DNA of 64,000 nt, taken from positions 541,501 through 605,500 of the forward strand of contig JAANYP010000748.1 in assembly GCA_020465985.1 (NCBI GenBank), written 5' to 3'. Shown in pieces: positions 45,997 to 55,243 of the stretch (the first letter of the stretch is position 1; each line of letters begins with the position of its first letter). The position numbers and the translations under genes are program-made. Source of the stretch: Centrapalus pauciflorus. Its lineage: Eukaryota > Streptophyta > Magnoliopsida > Asterales > Asteraceae. The notes beneath the pieces are model-generated. The model was not told where the DNA came from. It saw nothing but the letters and a program-made list of their open reading frames with translations, and searched no databases.

Positions 45997-48900
45997 GAGA
46001 TTACCACAGGTCCAAACAACAAATGGTTCGTCGACAGTGGATGCTCCAGGCACATGACAGGGGAAAGAAGTCTCCTTACAGACTTCAAGGGTGGGAATCG
46101 GAGATGTGTATCATTCGCGGGAAACAAGGGTGGAACCATCACTGGTACCGGAGAAGTCACTAATGGGACGATTACATTGGACCAAGTTTATCATGTTTAT
46201 AAACTGGTTCATAATCTCATTAGTGTATCTCAAATCTGTGACAAGAAGAATTCAGTGATGTTTACTGACACTGAAGCGTTAGTGCTAAAACTGAGATTCA
46301 AGATACCTGAAGAGTGGATATTGATGAAGGCACCAAGGAAGAATGACTTGTACATGCTCGATATGAACAAGCCGGAATCTTCGATGGGTCCGATTTGCTT
46401 ATTGTCTAAAGCTTTGGAGACTGAATCAGTTTTATGGCACAGACGCATAACCCACTTGCACCTAAGAAAAATGAACTATATTACCAAAAATGGGTTGGTG
46501 CAAGGTGTACCTATGAAGAGTTTTCAGTTCGAGGACAAGTGTCTACCTTGCAAGAAGGGCAAACAACATAAGAAGGCACACAAGTCCAAAACTCAGAATT
46601 CCATAACCTCTACATTTGATTTGTTGCATATGGATCTCTTCGGACCAATCAACAAAAGGAGTATAGGAGGTAGTTGGTATTGTTTAGTTATCACTGACGA
46701 TTACTCACGATTTTCTTGGGTTTTCTTTCTAGGTACAAAGGACGAGACGGCATCCAAGCTCATCGGGTTCTTAGACCAAGTGGAGAATTCCTATGGAACA
46801 CGGGTTAAAAGGCTTTGTAGTGATAATGGAACTGAGTTTAAAAACACTGTAATTGGTGTATATTGCCTCTCAAAGGGCATAGTGCATCAATTTAGTGCAC
46901 TGTATGAGCCTCAACAAAATGGGGTGGCCGAACGAAAGAACAGGACATTGATTGAGGCAGCTAGGACTATGCTTTCGGATTCAAAGCTTCCTACCATGTT
47001 TTGGGGGGAGGCAGTGAATACCGCATGTCATGTTTTAAACCGGGTCCTAACTGTCAAATCTTTGAACAAAACCTGTCATGAAATTTTGAATAAACGGCCA
47101 CCTAATTTAACTGGCTTCGAACCGTTTGGGGTACCATGTACTTTATTGCGAACAAAACATCAACCTAAGTTTGGTGAAAAGGCTGACGAAGGATACTTCC
47201 TAGGTTATGTGCCGAACTCACCAAACAAACGGGTTTTTAACAAAACAAATGGTACAGTGGAGATTGTGTATAATATTGAAGTCACAAGTTATACACATGA
47301 ACCCCAAAAAGGTCCGGAATGGATATTTGACTATGATAAATTGTTTGAGTCATTTAACATTCCTTTGGATGAAAATGCAGGTACGATCGAAGAGGATATG
47401 GCGATGTTGAATCTGAATGACGAAGGTCATACCTTTCCGAGGACTACATTTCAATCCACATCCGAGCATACTTTGACTGAAGATAGATCTCCAGAAGTTA
47501 CTGATCCAGAAGCACCTTCAACTGAGAATTAGACTCAGACAACAAATTCCAACTCTGAGGAAAATGTCCACGATGAGGAAAATGTGGAATCTGAGGATGT
47601 TCCCCCATCAGGTGAAATAGGATCTAACTTAGGAGATAATCTGAGAGTTGACGAGATAGAGACTTCTAGGATTAACAAGAACCATCCTATAGAAAGCATC
47701 ATAGGAGATCCTAATGAGGGTGTGAGGACTAGGAGTAGTTTAAATAACAACACTGTCTTGTTGTCGATGATAAATGGCTCCGAGGCCTATCATACCTGCC
47801 TTTATTCTTGTTTCATCTCGCAAGTAGAGCCGAAGAATGTGCAAATGGCACTAAAGGATAACTCCTGGGTTGAAGCGATGCAGGAAGAACTTTCACAATT
47901 TAGGAAGCTGGAAGTGTGGGAGTTAGTTCCATTACCTCGAGGAGAAATTGCCATAGGAACCAAATGGGGTTTTAAGTGCAAAAGAGACGATCGGGGTATT
48001 GTCACTCGCAACAAGGCTAGGTTAGTTGTAAAGGCTTTCAACCAAGATGAGGGAATCGATTACAATGAGGTGTTTGCGCCAGTATCAAGGATGGAAGCCA
48101 TTAGGTTGTTTCTGGCTTTTGCTTCCTTCAAGGGCTTTAAGGTATATCAACTAGATGTTAAGAGTGCTTTCCTCTATGGGAAAGTGAAGGAACTGGTGTA
48201 TGTAGAACAGCCGCCTGGATTTTCAGATCCAAAATATCCAGACAGAGTATATCGATTAGATAAGGCACTGTATGGATTGCATCAAGCACCATGGGCGTGG
48301 TACGAGACTTTATCCAACCATCTATTAGAGAACGGGTTTGAAAGGGGTAGGATAGATAGTACGCTGTTCGTTAAGAGAAAGGGGGAACACTTCATCTTGG
48401 TACAAGTGTACGTCGATGATATCATCTTTGGATCATCAGAAGAGCAAATGTGCAAAGATTTTGAGAAGGTGATGAAGTCGAAATTCGAGATGAGTGCAAT
48501 GGGTGAATTAAATTTCTTTTTGGGGTTGCAAGTTGACCAGAAGAAGGAAGGAATGTTTATCTATCAGACGAAGTATGTCTATGACATATTAGAGCGCTTC
48601 GGGATGGAAGGGACGAAACTGACAGCCCATTTCAGCACGCCGATTCAAGTGAATCACAATCTCGGACTGGGTACTGAAAGTGAATACCGATGTGGATCCG
48701 ACGTTATATCGGGCCATGATTGGATCACTTATGTATTTAACTGCTTCAAGACCTGACATCATGTTTGCTGTGTGTATTTGTGCTAGGTTTCAAGCTAATC
48801 CGAAAGAGATGCACATGAAAGCTGTGAAGAGGATTCTACGATACCTCAAGTCGAAACCGAAGCTGGGACTTTGGTATCACGCGGAGGGAGATCTAGAGTT

Positions 48901-49366
48901 GGAGGCGTTCACGGATTCTGACTATGGAGGATGCAGCTTGACGCGCAAATCAACAACTGGAGGTTGTCAATTCCTAGGAGGAAGACTGGTTTCCTGGCAA
49001 TGCAAGAAACAGACATCGGTAGTCGTGTCAACTTGCGAGGCCGAGTATGTTGCTGCTGGTAGTTGCTGCTCACAGGTTCTGTGGATACAACAACAATTGC
49101 AGGATTACGGTTTGGCTTACACTCAAACTCCCATTAGGATAGATAACCAATATACAATTGCTATAACAAATAATCCAGTTAAGCACAATAAAACAAAGCA
49201 CATAGACATAAGGCATTATTTTATTCGTGATTGTGCTGAAAAGAACTTAATCAAATTGCTACAAGTGGCTACGGACGATAATAATGCTGATTTATTTACC
49301 AAAGCCTTTGATAAGTCACGATTTGAATATTTGATTCAACTAAATGGAATGCGCAACCCAGAGTAA
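45997..49366 (+). pseudogene. pol: Element F pol: protease, integrase, reverse transcriptase, RNase H (two lesions)
   Basis: Nearly complete copia pol. The protease active site DSG is in NNKWFVDSGCSRHMTG (about 46020). Integrase has a zinc-binding HHCC region (WHRRITH ... CLPCKKGK), then catalytic D (LLHMDLFGPI), D (LCSDNGTEFKN) and E (QQNGVAERKNRT). RT carries YVDDIIFGSSEEQM near 48415 and RNase H carries FTDSDYGGC, RKSTTGGCQFLGG and STCEAEYVAAGSC. It ends LNGMRNPE with TAA at 49364-49366. TAG at 47530-47532 lies in the linker after integrase, and a one-base insertion near 48682 shifts the frame in late RT. All key catalytic residues remain. The start is placed after the junction AG, because the protease frame is open back to the gag stop. 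Confidence 0.93.
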
Positions 49367-49921
49367 ATTGACCTTAGTAGAATTTTTATTTACGTTTATG
49401 GCTGTAGTTTTTTTTTCTTTCTTTTTATAGTAAGTTTGCTAAATTAGGATAGTTTCTATTTTTAGTATTTTCTTGCTATTCCTTATGAAAAACAAAAGAA
49501 AAAAGAGAGAAAACCATATAAAACTCAAAAAAAAGAGAATATGAGAAAAGGAGTTAAGTCTTAGAAGCATAGGTTCAAAGTGACGAAAATTAGCACAGTC
49601 GTTACAAACTCTAAGTGTTTAGGCTTTTACATATAATGCACCTAAAATTCTAAGTGTTATACTTTGTTTTAGTTTGATGTGTTGGTAGGCATAATACATA
49701 TAGGGAGTCCCAAGGCTAATAAAATATTCAAGAAAAAGTCAAACGTGTCACTAACTTAGATGTACGACCAATCGGTCTTAATTTTTATGTACAAGACATA
49801 CAAACTTTGAGTCTAAATGAGGTATGCAAACTTTCTGGGGATGTATAGCAACATCAAATACATCTTAAAATGGAAAGCATAGAAAAATCATAAGGAATTG
49901 AGAGTCAAAAACATGTAACTC
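49367..49921 (+). other. Element F spacer 3' of pol
   Basis: No ORF; T/A-rich. Conserved by eye with B at 12132-12674. Confidence 0.6.
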
Positions 49922-50085
49922 TGTTGTACGTAAGTACAGACCTGTTGCCTCTGTTTTGATTCGGGTTAGCAAGATAAGTCGCTTTGTTGTACGTCGGTAC
50001 AGACCTGTCACCGGTGTCTTGCTAGCTTTAAAAATAAACCTTAAGTCAATCTAAGACACTTTGTTGTATGTAAATACAGACCTGT
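49922..50085 (+). repeat. Three copies of a TGTACGTAAGTACAGACCTG motif, element F
   Basis: Copies of 24 bp at 49922-49945, 49985-50008 and 50062-50085 (spacing 63 and 77). B has three copies at the same place with nearly the same spacing. Confidence 0.85.
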
Positions 50086-50714
50086 GTCCGATGTTTGTCT
50101 TTTAAAGAAAGTTTGCAAATACCAAAAAGTTAGAATCATTGTCTGTATGCCTTGATCATAAAAGTATGTCTATGTCTGAGTCACGTAAGATAATTTCATG
50201 ATAAATAAAAATGCCAAGGGATATTCCAAAGTGTAGCATGTTTAAAGGGGTAAATACCAACAATCGGCTAGACGGGTATGTCACGCCAAACAATTAAAGG
50301 AATCAAAAATTCCTAAGTGTGAAAGCTTAAGTACTGAAAGTGAGTATCTGACATCGCTATCTGATTGAACCTCTCTTGGACTATGCTCATCAAAAATATT
50401 TAGTTAAGTGTTTAGCATAGGTTGTAAATTTTAATAATTTTAATAAGTGTAGTTTAAATCTAAGTTAAATTTTTTGTTCAAAATTTTAAAATTTTAGTTT
50501 TACCTTATTTTATTTTATTTTATTTTTAATTTTCTTAGGAAAAAGGTCAAAAATTACTGAGGGTGCATTCATAGTTGAATAAAATAAACATTGCGTGAAA
50601 ATCTTGTGCTTAGGGTAAAAGATTTGGCATAGTTTATTCCGTTACACAATAAGGTTGAAAAGGTTGAAAAAGTTGAATTTATTTCAAAATTTTCGAAATT
50701 TTCAAAGTCTCAGG
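50086..50714 (+). other. Element F spacer between triple motif and promoter region
   Basis: No ORF; AT-rich with TTTTATTTTATTTT runs, alignable to B at 11420-11960. Confidence 0.55.
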
Positions 50715-50935
50715 GGGTAATTCGAGTTTAGGTTAAACTCGAATTTGGATGGCATTCGAATCTGTCAGTAGATTCGAAAGTGGCATTAGACTCGAAGGTA
50801 GGTGGTATAAATAGGTTAACAGTAATGGTCATTAATCCATCTGTTTTCGAATTTGTTCCCTCGAGTTTGTCTGGCGATTTCGAATCTATTCTCTCGAGTT
50901 TGCCGATTTCACAAAATCAACTATTTGTCGAGTTT
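50715..50935 (+). repeat. ATTCGAGTTTG motif array around F's internal promoter
   Basis: Units such as ATTCGAGTTTAGG, ACTCGAATTTGG, ATTCGAATCTGTCAG, CTCGAGTTTGTCTGG. A further cluster lies at 51205-51310 inside the predicted intron. The LTR and 5' leader of F use the same forms. Confidence 0.75.
50806..50813 (+). promoter_or_regulatory. TATA box upstream of F's additional ORF
   Basis: TATAAATA within GTAGGTGGTATAAATAGG, 664 bases before ATG 51470. Conserved with B (660 bases). It lies well downstream of pol, so it would drive a transcript of the additional ORF only. Confidence 0.6.
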
Positions 50936-50971
50936 CTTTCCGTGTGGGTTCGATACTACTCATAGATCTTG

Positions 50972-51467
50972 GTATAACCAAGTTGATTGTACAAGATTTA
51001 GGTCGTATTATACTCCGTTTAAGTCAAAATCATTGAATTTTTGAAGGTTTATTGGTAGAAAACTTGTTTTTCAAAATTACAAAGTTTGGACCGGTAAAAA
51101 GTCAAATTAAATGCAAATATCTTTGATTAGAACCTAGTAGGACTAATAGATGTGATTTTCTGAGTCCAAAATGATTAAAATCATGGATTTTTGTGATGTT
51201 GTTGGCCGACAAATTCGAATCTGTTCATGACCAGTCTCGAGTTTGTCAGTAAACTCGAGAAGGTCATCAAACTCGAATATTTGGTCATTCGAATCTGATT
51301 TTCGAGTTTGTCATTTTATTTGAATTATTTATTTTATATGATAAAATAAACTTGTAGAAATTCATAAGTGTTGAATTTTGTCCTTATACAAGTTCAAAAT
51401 AAAACATATTTGAGTTTAAACAAGTTTATTTATCTTTAATAATTCTAATATTTTCTTTATTATGCAG
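50972..51467 (+). other. Predicted leader intron before F's additional ORF
   Basis: Donor GATCTTG|GTATAACC and acceptor TTTTCTTTATTATGCAG|AC, two bases before the ATG. The intron is 496 bases, T-rich. B shows the same two sites and a length of 492. Confidence 0.55.
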
Positions 51468-51469
51468 AC

Positions 51470-54400
51470 ATGGCGGATAGAGTATTTGTCACAAAGCATA
51501 ATATGGTCATTCCCCCTGACCATAATATCCCTGAAGCGCAGGGTTTCCGCCAGATGGTGGATTTCCTAGTAGAATCCAGGATCTCGTTCGCATTATCGCA
51601 CAATATCCAAATAGTTATTCCATATGTGCGCCAATTTTATGAACATTTGCAAGTTGATTGTACTGTCAACCCAACAGTTCTAAGGACAAGGATAGCTGGA
51701 CAGCCGTTGGTATTTTCTGCTGATATCCTTCGTCAAGTTCTGCAGCTGGGATCTCAGGAGCAAGAGAATGGGCCTATAGATTTCCCATTAAGTATTAGGC
51801 AAGCTGCTTTTGTTCGAATGGGATATAGTTTAGATGTTACTAAGACATCCAATATGAAGAGTGGGCTCATTGGGCAATGGCGATATCTGGCCCACGTTTT
51901 CATGGTATGCTTCGCGGCGAAGAAAGCGGGTTTTGATTATATCGTATCGAAGATCCAATCAGGGATAATCGCATTGGTTTATTATCAGGAGTTTAGCTTT
52001 TCAGAAATGTTCTTCTCAGAGTTCGTTCATCAAATAACGGCTCCGGAGCAGCAAAGATTTCTGCTTTATCCTCGTTTTGTAATGATGCTCATCCGGCACT
52101 TTTTGCCAAATCTGCCGCAGCTGAACGAGATTCAGAGCGTTGCAGTCATAGATAAAAGAATATTTGCTGATTGTTCAGCTCACCGAGGAAGGTTGGCTGT
52201 CCCTATAGAGACACCTTTGTTTGGTGCTATTATTGACCCGAATTTTGAAGCCCCTCAAGATGCCAACTGGGCAGGTGAGGTGCAAGTTCAGCAGCGACAG
52301 CCACAGCAACAGCCACAGCAACAACGTCAACAACAACAAAGACCTCCACAGCAGAGAAGACATCAAAGACCTTCAGCGAGTCAAAATCAGGCAGATAGGC
52401 CTTCCACGAGTCAAGTTCAAGAGCCACAAGAGGCTGGACCTTCAAGTGCACCAGCAGTATCTATTCCAACGTCTGATCAGTTATGTCAAACACTGCATGA
52501 GATTTGGGAAGCTGGTCCTAATGCTAATGAAGAGATAACAGCTGAGCTTGTTGATCAACTGTTAGAGCCTCCGGAAGGAGAAGATGATGTCCTTAGGGAA
52601 GTCGATGAATATCAACCTGAGCAAACTGGTAATGACAGGTCATCTTCAGATTCTGATTCTGAAGATACAGAAGAAATTGGGGTTGAGGCTCCAGAGAATG
52701 TAACTCCAGATCCGTCCTTTCAAATTGGGACATATGGATCACGATTGGTTGTCACTGAGGAAGAAGGAAGGAGGAAAAGATCTACAGTGGAGTCGGAGGA
52801 CTCAGATTATGAAGATGACGAAGAAGTAGTACCTATGGTGCATCGGCAACGGGCAAAACGCCATCGTTTTATGCAGGGAGCTACCTCAGCTTCTGTCGCA
52901 CAGCCTGAAATATCTCAACCTCCACCCACTCAATCAACCATTCCACCACCACCACCACCTGTTGAACCGTACATTCCGTCACCAATCATTCCAACCCCCA
53001 TACAGTCCATACCATCAACCTCATCCACCTTCATGGAGATTCAAAGATTTTCTGCGCTGAAGAGCAGAGTAGACTTCCAACAAATTCAAATATTTGGTCT
53101 TACAACGGCTCTCGCCGAAATTCAGAAGCATAATGCCAAGATAGATATTGAGAATGCCGAGCTAAAGACAGTTGTGGGCAAAGTTCAGGAAGAAAACTTG
53201 GAACTGAAAACTTTCATTACAGATCAATCGGCTGAAATACGATCGATGCGCTCCCTGATTGAGCAATTAATGCAAAATCTAAAGGCTCGGGGGGAGACAA
53301 GCTGCAGGGATCAAATAGAGCTGCCCAGGGATGAAGATAAGGATGGTGATAATGATGGCAATGATCCCAGCACACAAAGACATAGTGAGCCAGTAGATTT
53401 TACTGCTGCTCAAGATGCTGAGACTCAGGGGGAGCCAGGTCAATCGGGAGCTGAAGTAGGAGAGGCTAGTTCATCAAAGGTCTCAGAAAGTGAAGTGCGT
53501 GAGATAATTGACGCGTTGATGGACATTGATGAAGATCCTCTAGAACTCCAATCCGACTTTGAAGATGATATAGAAGATCTAGAAGAAGGAGAGTTTGTTC
53601 CAGATGATATTGCTGATTGGAAGTCTGATGAGGAGGTTGTGATAGATGAAGACGATAATGTAAATGAAGTAATCATTCAATCCCAGCCCGTCACAGAACT
53701 ATATGAGCAAACTGATCAACATGTAATAGATATTGATGACATCAAAGTGGCTTCGGTAGATGATTCAGAAATGGAAGAGGCTGAAAGAGAGCCGAGCAGA
53801 GCTGAATTGCTAAATCTTTGGTTCCGCAAGGAAGAGAAGAAGACTGAGCCAAAAATAAAGAAGACGATGAGGATTCCAGGTGCAGAAAACTTCTCTGGAG
53901 GTATTATTAGCTGGTTCTTCGACAGAGAACTGCAGCTTTTTATTCTGAAGCAAAGAGATGGACTCCAGTACCCGAGGCGCAAGCTTAAAGTATTCAGCAC
54001 ACTGCCGAAGGTAGAAGTGAAGGAGTTAGCCTGGAAAGAGTTGATCAATATTGGAAATGACCCCTATGATGAAGTGGTCGCTAAGATAATCAGAAGAGAG
54101 GGGAGATCTGGAAAGTTTGAAAGACTCAAGCCGAGGTCTGGAAAAAGAGTCGAGGATACATCAAGAATAGATCCTCATACAGGTAGGCCATGGGCGAAAA
54201 TGGTTTACAAACCTGTTAAGTGCTTAAGAAGGGTGCCAATGAAGAAGATGCCACAAGATATTTTGAGCAACATGAAGTGGTGGTACCTTGACAACGAAAC
54301 TGCTGAAGCATTAATGGAGGATTCTGACGACAAAGTGATTTTGCGAGTATATGATCCTCTACATCTGATAAACCTATCAAAGGATGATCTGAAGAAGCTT

Positions 54401-54526
54401 CATGATCAGCATATCTTCTTTCATGAAGAATGGAGATCTGAAGCCAGAAAGTTCCAAAAGGTAGTCAGAGTATGTATAGATGCAGGTATATACGCAGGTA
54501 GTAGTATATATAGATCTAGTACTTAA
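51470..54526 (+). CDS. Intact additional ORF protein of element F, 1018 aa, function unknown
   Basis: The only undamaged additional ORF in the window. Layout by residue: 1-260 conserved domain (KHNMVIPPDHNIPEAQGFRQ; ALSHNIQIVIPYVRQFYEHL; SADILRQVLQLG; FSFSEMFFSEFVHQI); 270-325 Gln/Arg-rich; 330-460 acidic and Ser-rich; a basic patch RQRAKRHRFMQG near 460, possibly a nuclear signal; 484-505 Pro-rich; 529-605 coiled coil (LEIQKHNAK-type heptads); 620-765 acidic with GDNDGNDPS; 767-1018 basic globular part (NFSGGIISWFFDRELQLFI; DPHTGRPWAKMVYKP). No signal peptide or hydrophobic membrane segment, so 'envelope-like' describes position only. The ATG follows a splice-acceptor-like site by two bases and aligns with B's start. 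Coiled coil and acidic/basic blocks suggest a scaffold or nucleic-acid-associated role; that is speculation. Confidence 0.9.
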   Translation: MADRVFVTKHNMVIPPDHNIPEAQGFRQMVDFLVESRISFALSHNIQIVIPYVRQFYEHLQVDCTVNPTVLRTRIAGQPLVFSADILRQVLQLGSQEQENGPIDFPLSIRQAAFVRMGYSLDVTKTSNMKSGLIGQWRYLAHVFMVCFAAKKAGFDYIVSKIQSGIIALVYYQEFSFSEMFFSEFVHQITAPEQQRFLLYPRFVMMLIRHFLPNLPQLNEIQSVAVIDKRIFADCSAHRGRLAVPIETPLFGAIIDPNFEAPQDANWAGEVQVQQRQPQQQPQQQRQQQQRPPQQRRHQRPSASQNQADRPSTSQVQEPQEAGPSSAPAVSIPTSDQLCQTLHEIWEAGPNANEEITAELVDQLLEPPEGEDDVLREVDEYQPEQTGNDRSSSDSDSEDTEEIGVEAPENVTPDPSFQIGTYGSRLVVTEEEGRRKRSTVESEDSDYEDDEEVVPMVHRQRAKRHRFMQGATSASVAQPEISQPPPTQSTIPPPPPPVEPYIPSPIIPTPIQSIPSTSSTFMEIQRFSALKSRVDFQQIQIFGLTTALAEIQKHNAKIDIENAELKTVVGKVQEENLELKTFITDQSAEIRSMRSLIEQLMQNLKARGETSCRDQIELPRDEDKDGDNDGNDPSTQRHSEPVDFTAAQDAETQGEPGQSGAEVGEASSSKVSESEVREIIDALMDIDEDPLELQSDFEDDIEDLEEGEFVPDDIADWKSDEEVVIDEDDNVNEVIIQSQPVTELYEQTDQHVIDIDDIKVASVDDSEMEEAEREPSRAELLNLWFRKEEKKTEPKIKKTMRIPGAENFSGGIISWFFDRELQLFILKQRDGLQYPRRKLKVFSTLPKVEVKELAWKELINIGNDPYDEVVAKIIRREGRSGKFERLKPRSGKRVEDTSRIDPHTGRPWAKMVYKPVKCLRRVPMKKMPQDILSNMKWWYLDNETAEALMEDSDDKVILRVYDPLHLINLSKDDLKKLHDQHIFFHEEWRSEARKFQKVVRVCIDAGIYAGSSIYRSST

Positions 54527-54560
54527 TCAAGATGTAAATATTTAGTTAGAAGCTATCGTC
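54527..54560 (+). other. Short 3' spacer of element F
   Basis: Untranslated bases between the ORF stop and the purine tract. Confidence 0.7.
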
Positions 54561-54570
54561 AAGGGGGAGT
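54561..54570 (+). other. Polypurine tract of element F
   Basis: AAGGGGGAGT directly before T and the LTR start TGTTGG at 54572. Confidence 0.93.
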
Positions 54571-54571
54571 T

Positions 54572-55238
54572 TGTTGGTACACCCTGTGTGACGATAGCAG
54601 TCTAAGTGTTCTAGCATTTTGGTTCAAGTAATATCACAAAGTATTGGGTTTTAACAAGTGTTTGATATATATGTTTATATATGTTTGATAGTTATTGATT
54701 GTATGTTTGAACTTGATGTAATGTATTACAAGAAGTTTAAACATAAAGATCAAAGATAAATCAAACATAAGTTAAAAACATAAGTTTCAAATATAGGTTT
54801 AAACATGTGAAAGTCGAATTTAGAGTAAATTCGAATTCACAAGTGAACCAGATTCGAATCTATAGCAGATTCGAATGTATCCTATAAGGCAGATTCGAGA
54901 GTGTCAAGGGGACAAACTCGAATGGGCCTTGGGCCAGATTCGAGTTTGGCCCATGACAAACTCGAATGAGGCTCTATAATTAAGGATTAACTCGAATTAT
55001 TAAGGGACTTTTTGTAGAATTCGTAAGGGATTAAGAAAGGAGGCGATCTCGAGTTTATCAGCTAATTGAGTGTTGTTTCGGAGAGAATCATCTTGTAGGT
55101 GCGTTTGTGTTCGTCCGTACAGCTTGTTGATAGTCTCCGTGTTCCGAGTGAGAGTTGTATCCGTCAACCCGTTAACAAGGATTCCGCACTCGTTGACGGT
55201 CTCGCGTCTAGATAGATCCGTAGTGTGTAGACCTTACA
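54572..55238 (+). repeat. 3' LTR of element F
   Basis: Same ends as the 5' LTR, 667 bp; the extra 9 bases lie after TCTATAGCAGATTC. The family hairpin at 55174-55194 reads AACAAG instead of AACGAG, which breaks one stem pair. Confidence 0.97.
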
Positions 55239-55243
55239 GTTCG
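55239..55243. repeat. Target site duplication, right copy (element F)
   Basis: GTTCG immediately after ...CCTTACA. Confidence 0.95.

Larger units (their letters stand above)
44120..55238 (+). mobile_element. Element F: young family 1 copia retrotransposon inserted in E
   Basis: Complete at both ends: LTR (658 and 667 bp), primer site, purine tract and a 5-bp target duplication GTTCG. By hand I count about 12 substitutions plus one 9-bp indel between the LTRs, roughly 1.8 percent, so it is the youngest datable insertion here. The N-terminal two thirds of gag is missing, and pol has one stop and one frameshift. The 1018-residue additional ORF is fully open. It could have moved only with proteins supplied by relatives, unless the damage came after insertion. 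Confidence 0.96.

Noticed and set aside
48680..49366. Separate RNase H gene in element F
   Set aside because: It is the continuation of pol after a one-base insertion near 48682, shown by the uninterrupted homology to B and E.
51470..54526. Calling the additional ORF an envelope glycoprotein
   Set aside because: No signal peptide, transmembrane segment or cysteine-rich ectodomain is visible; the name would rest on position only.
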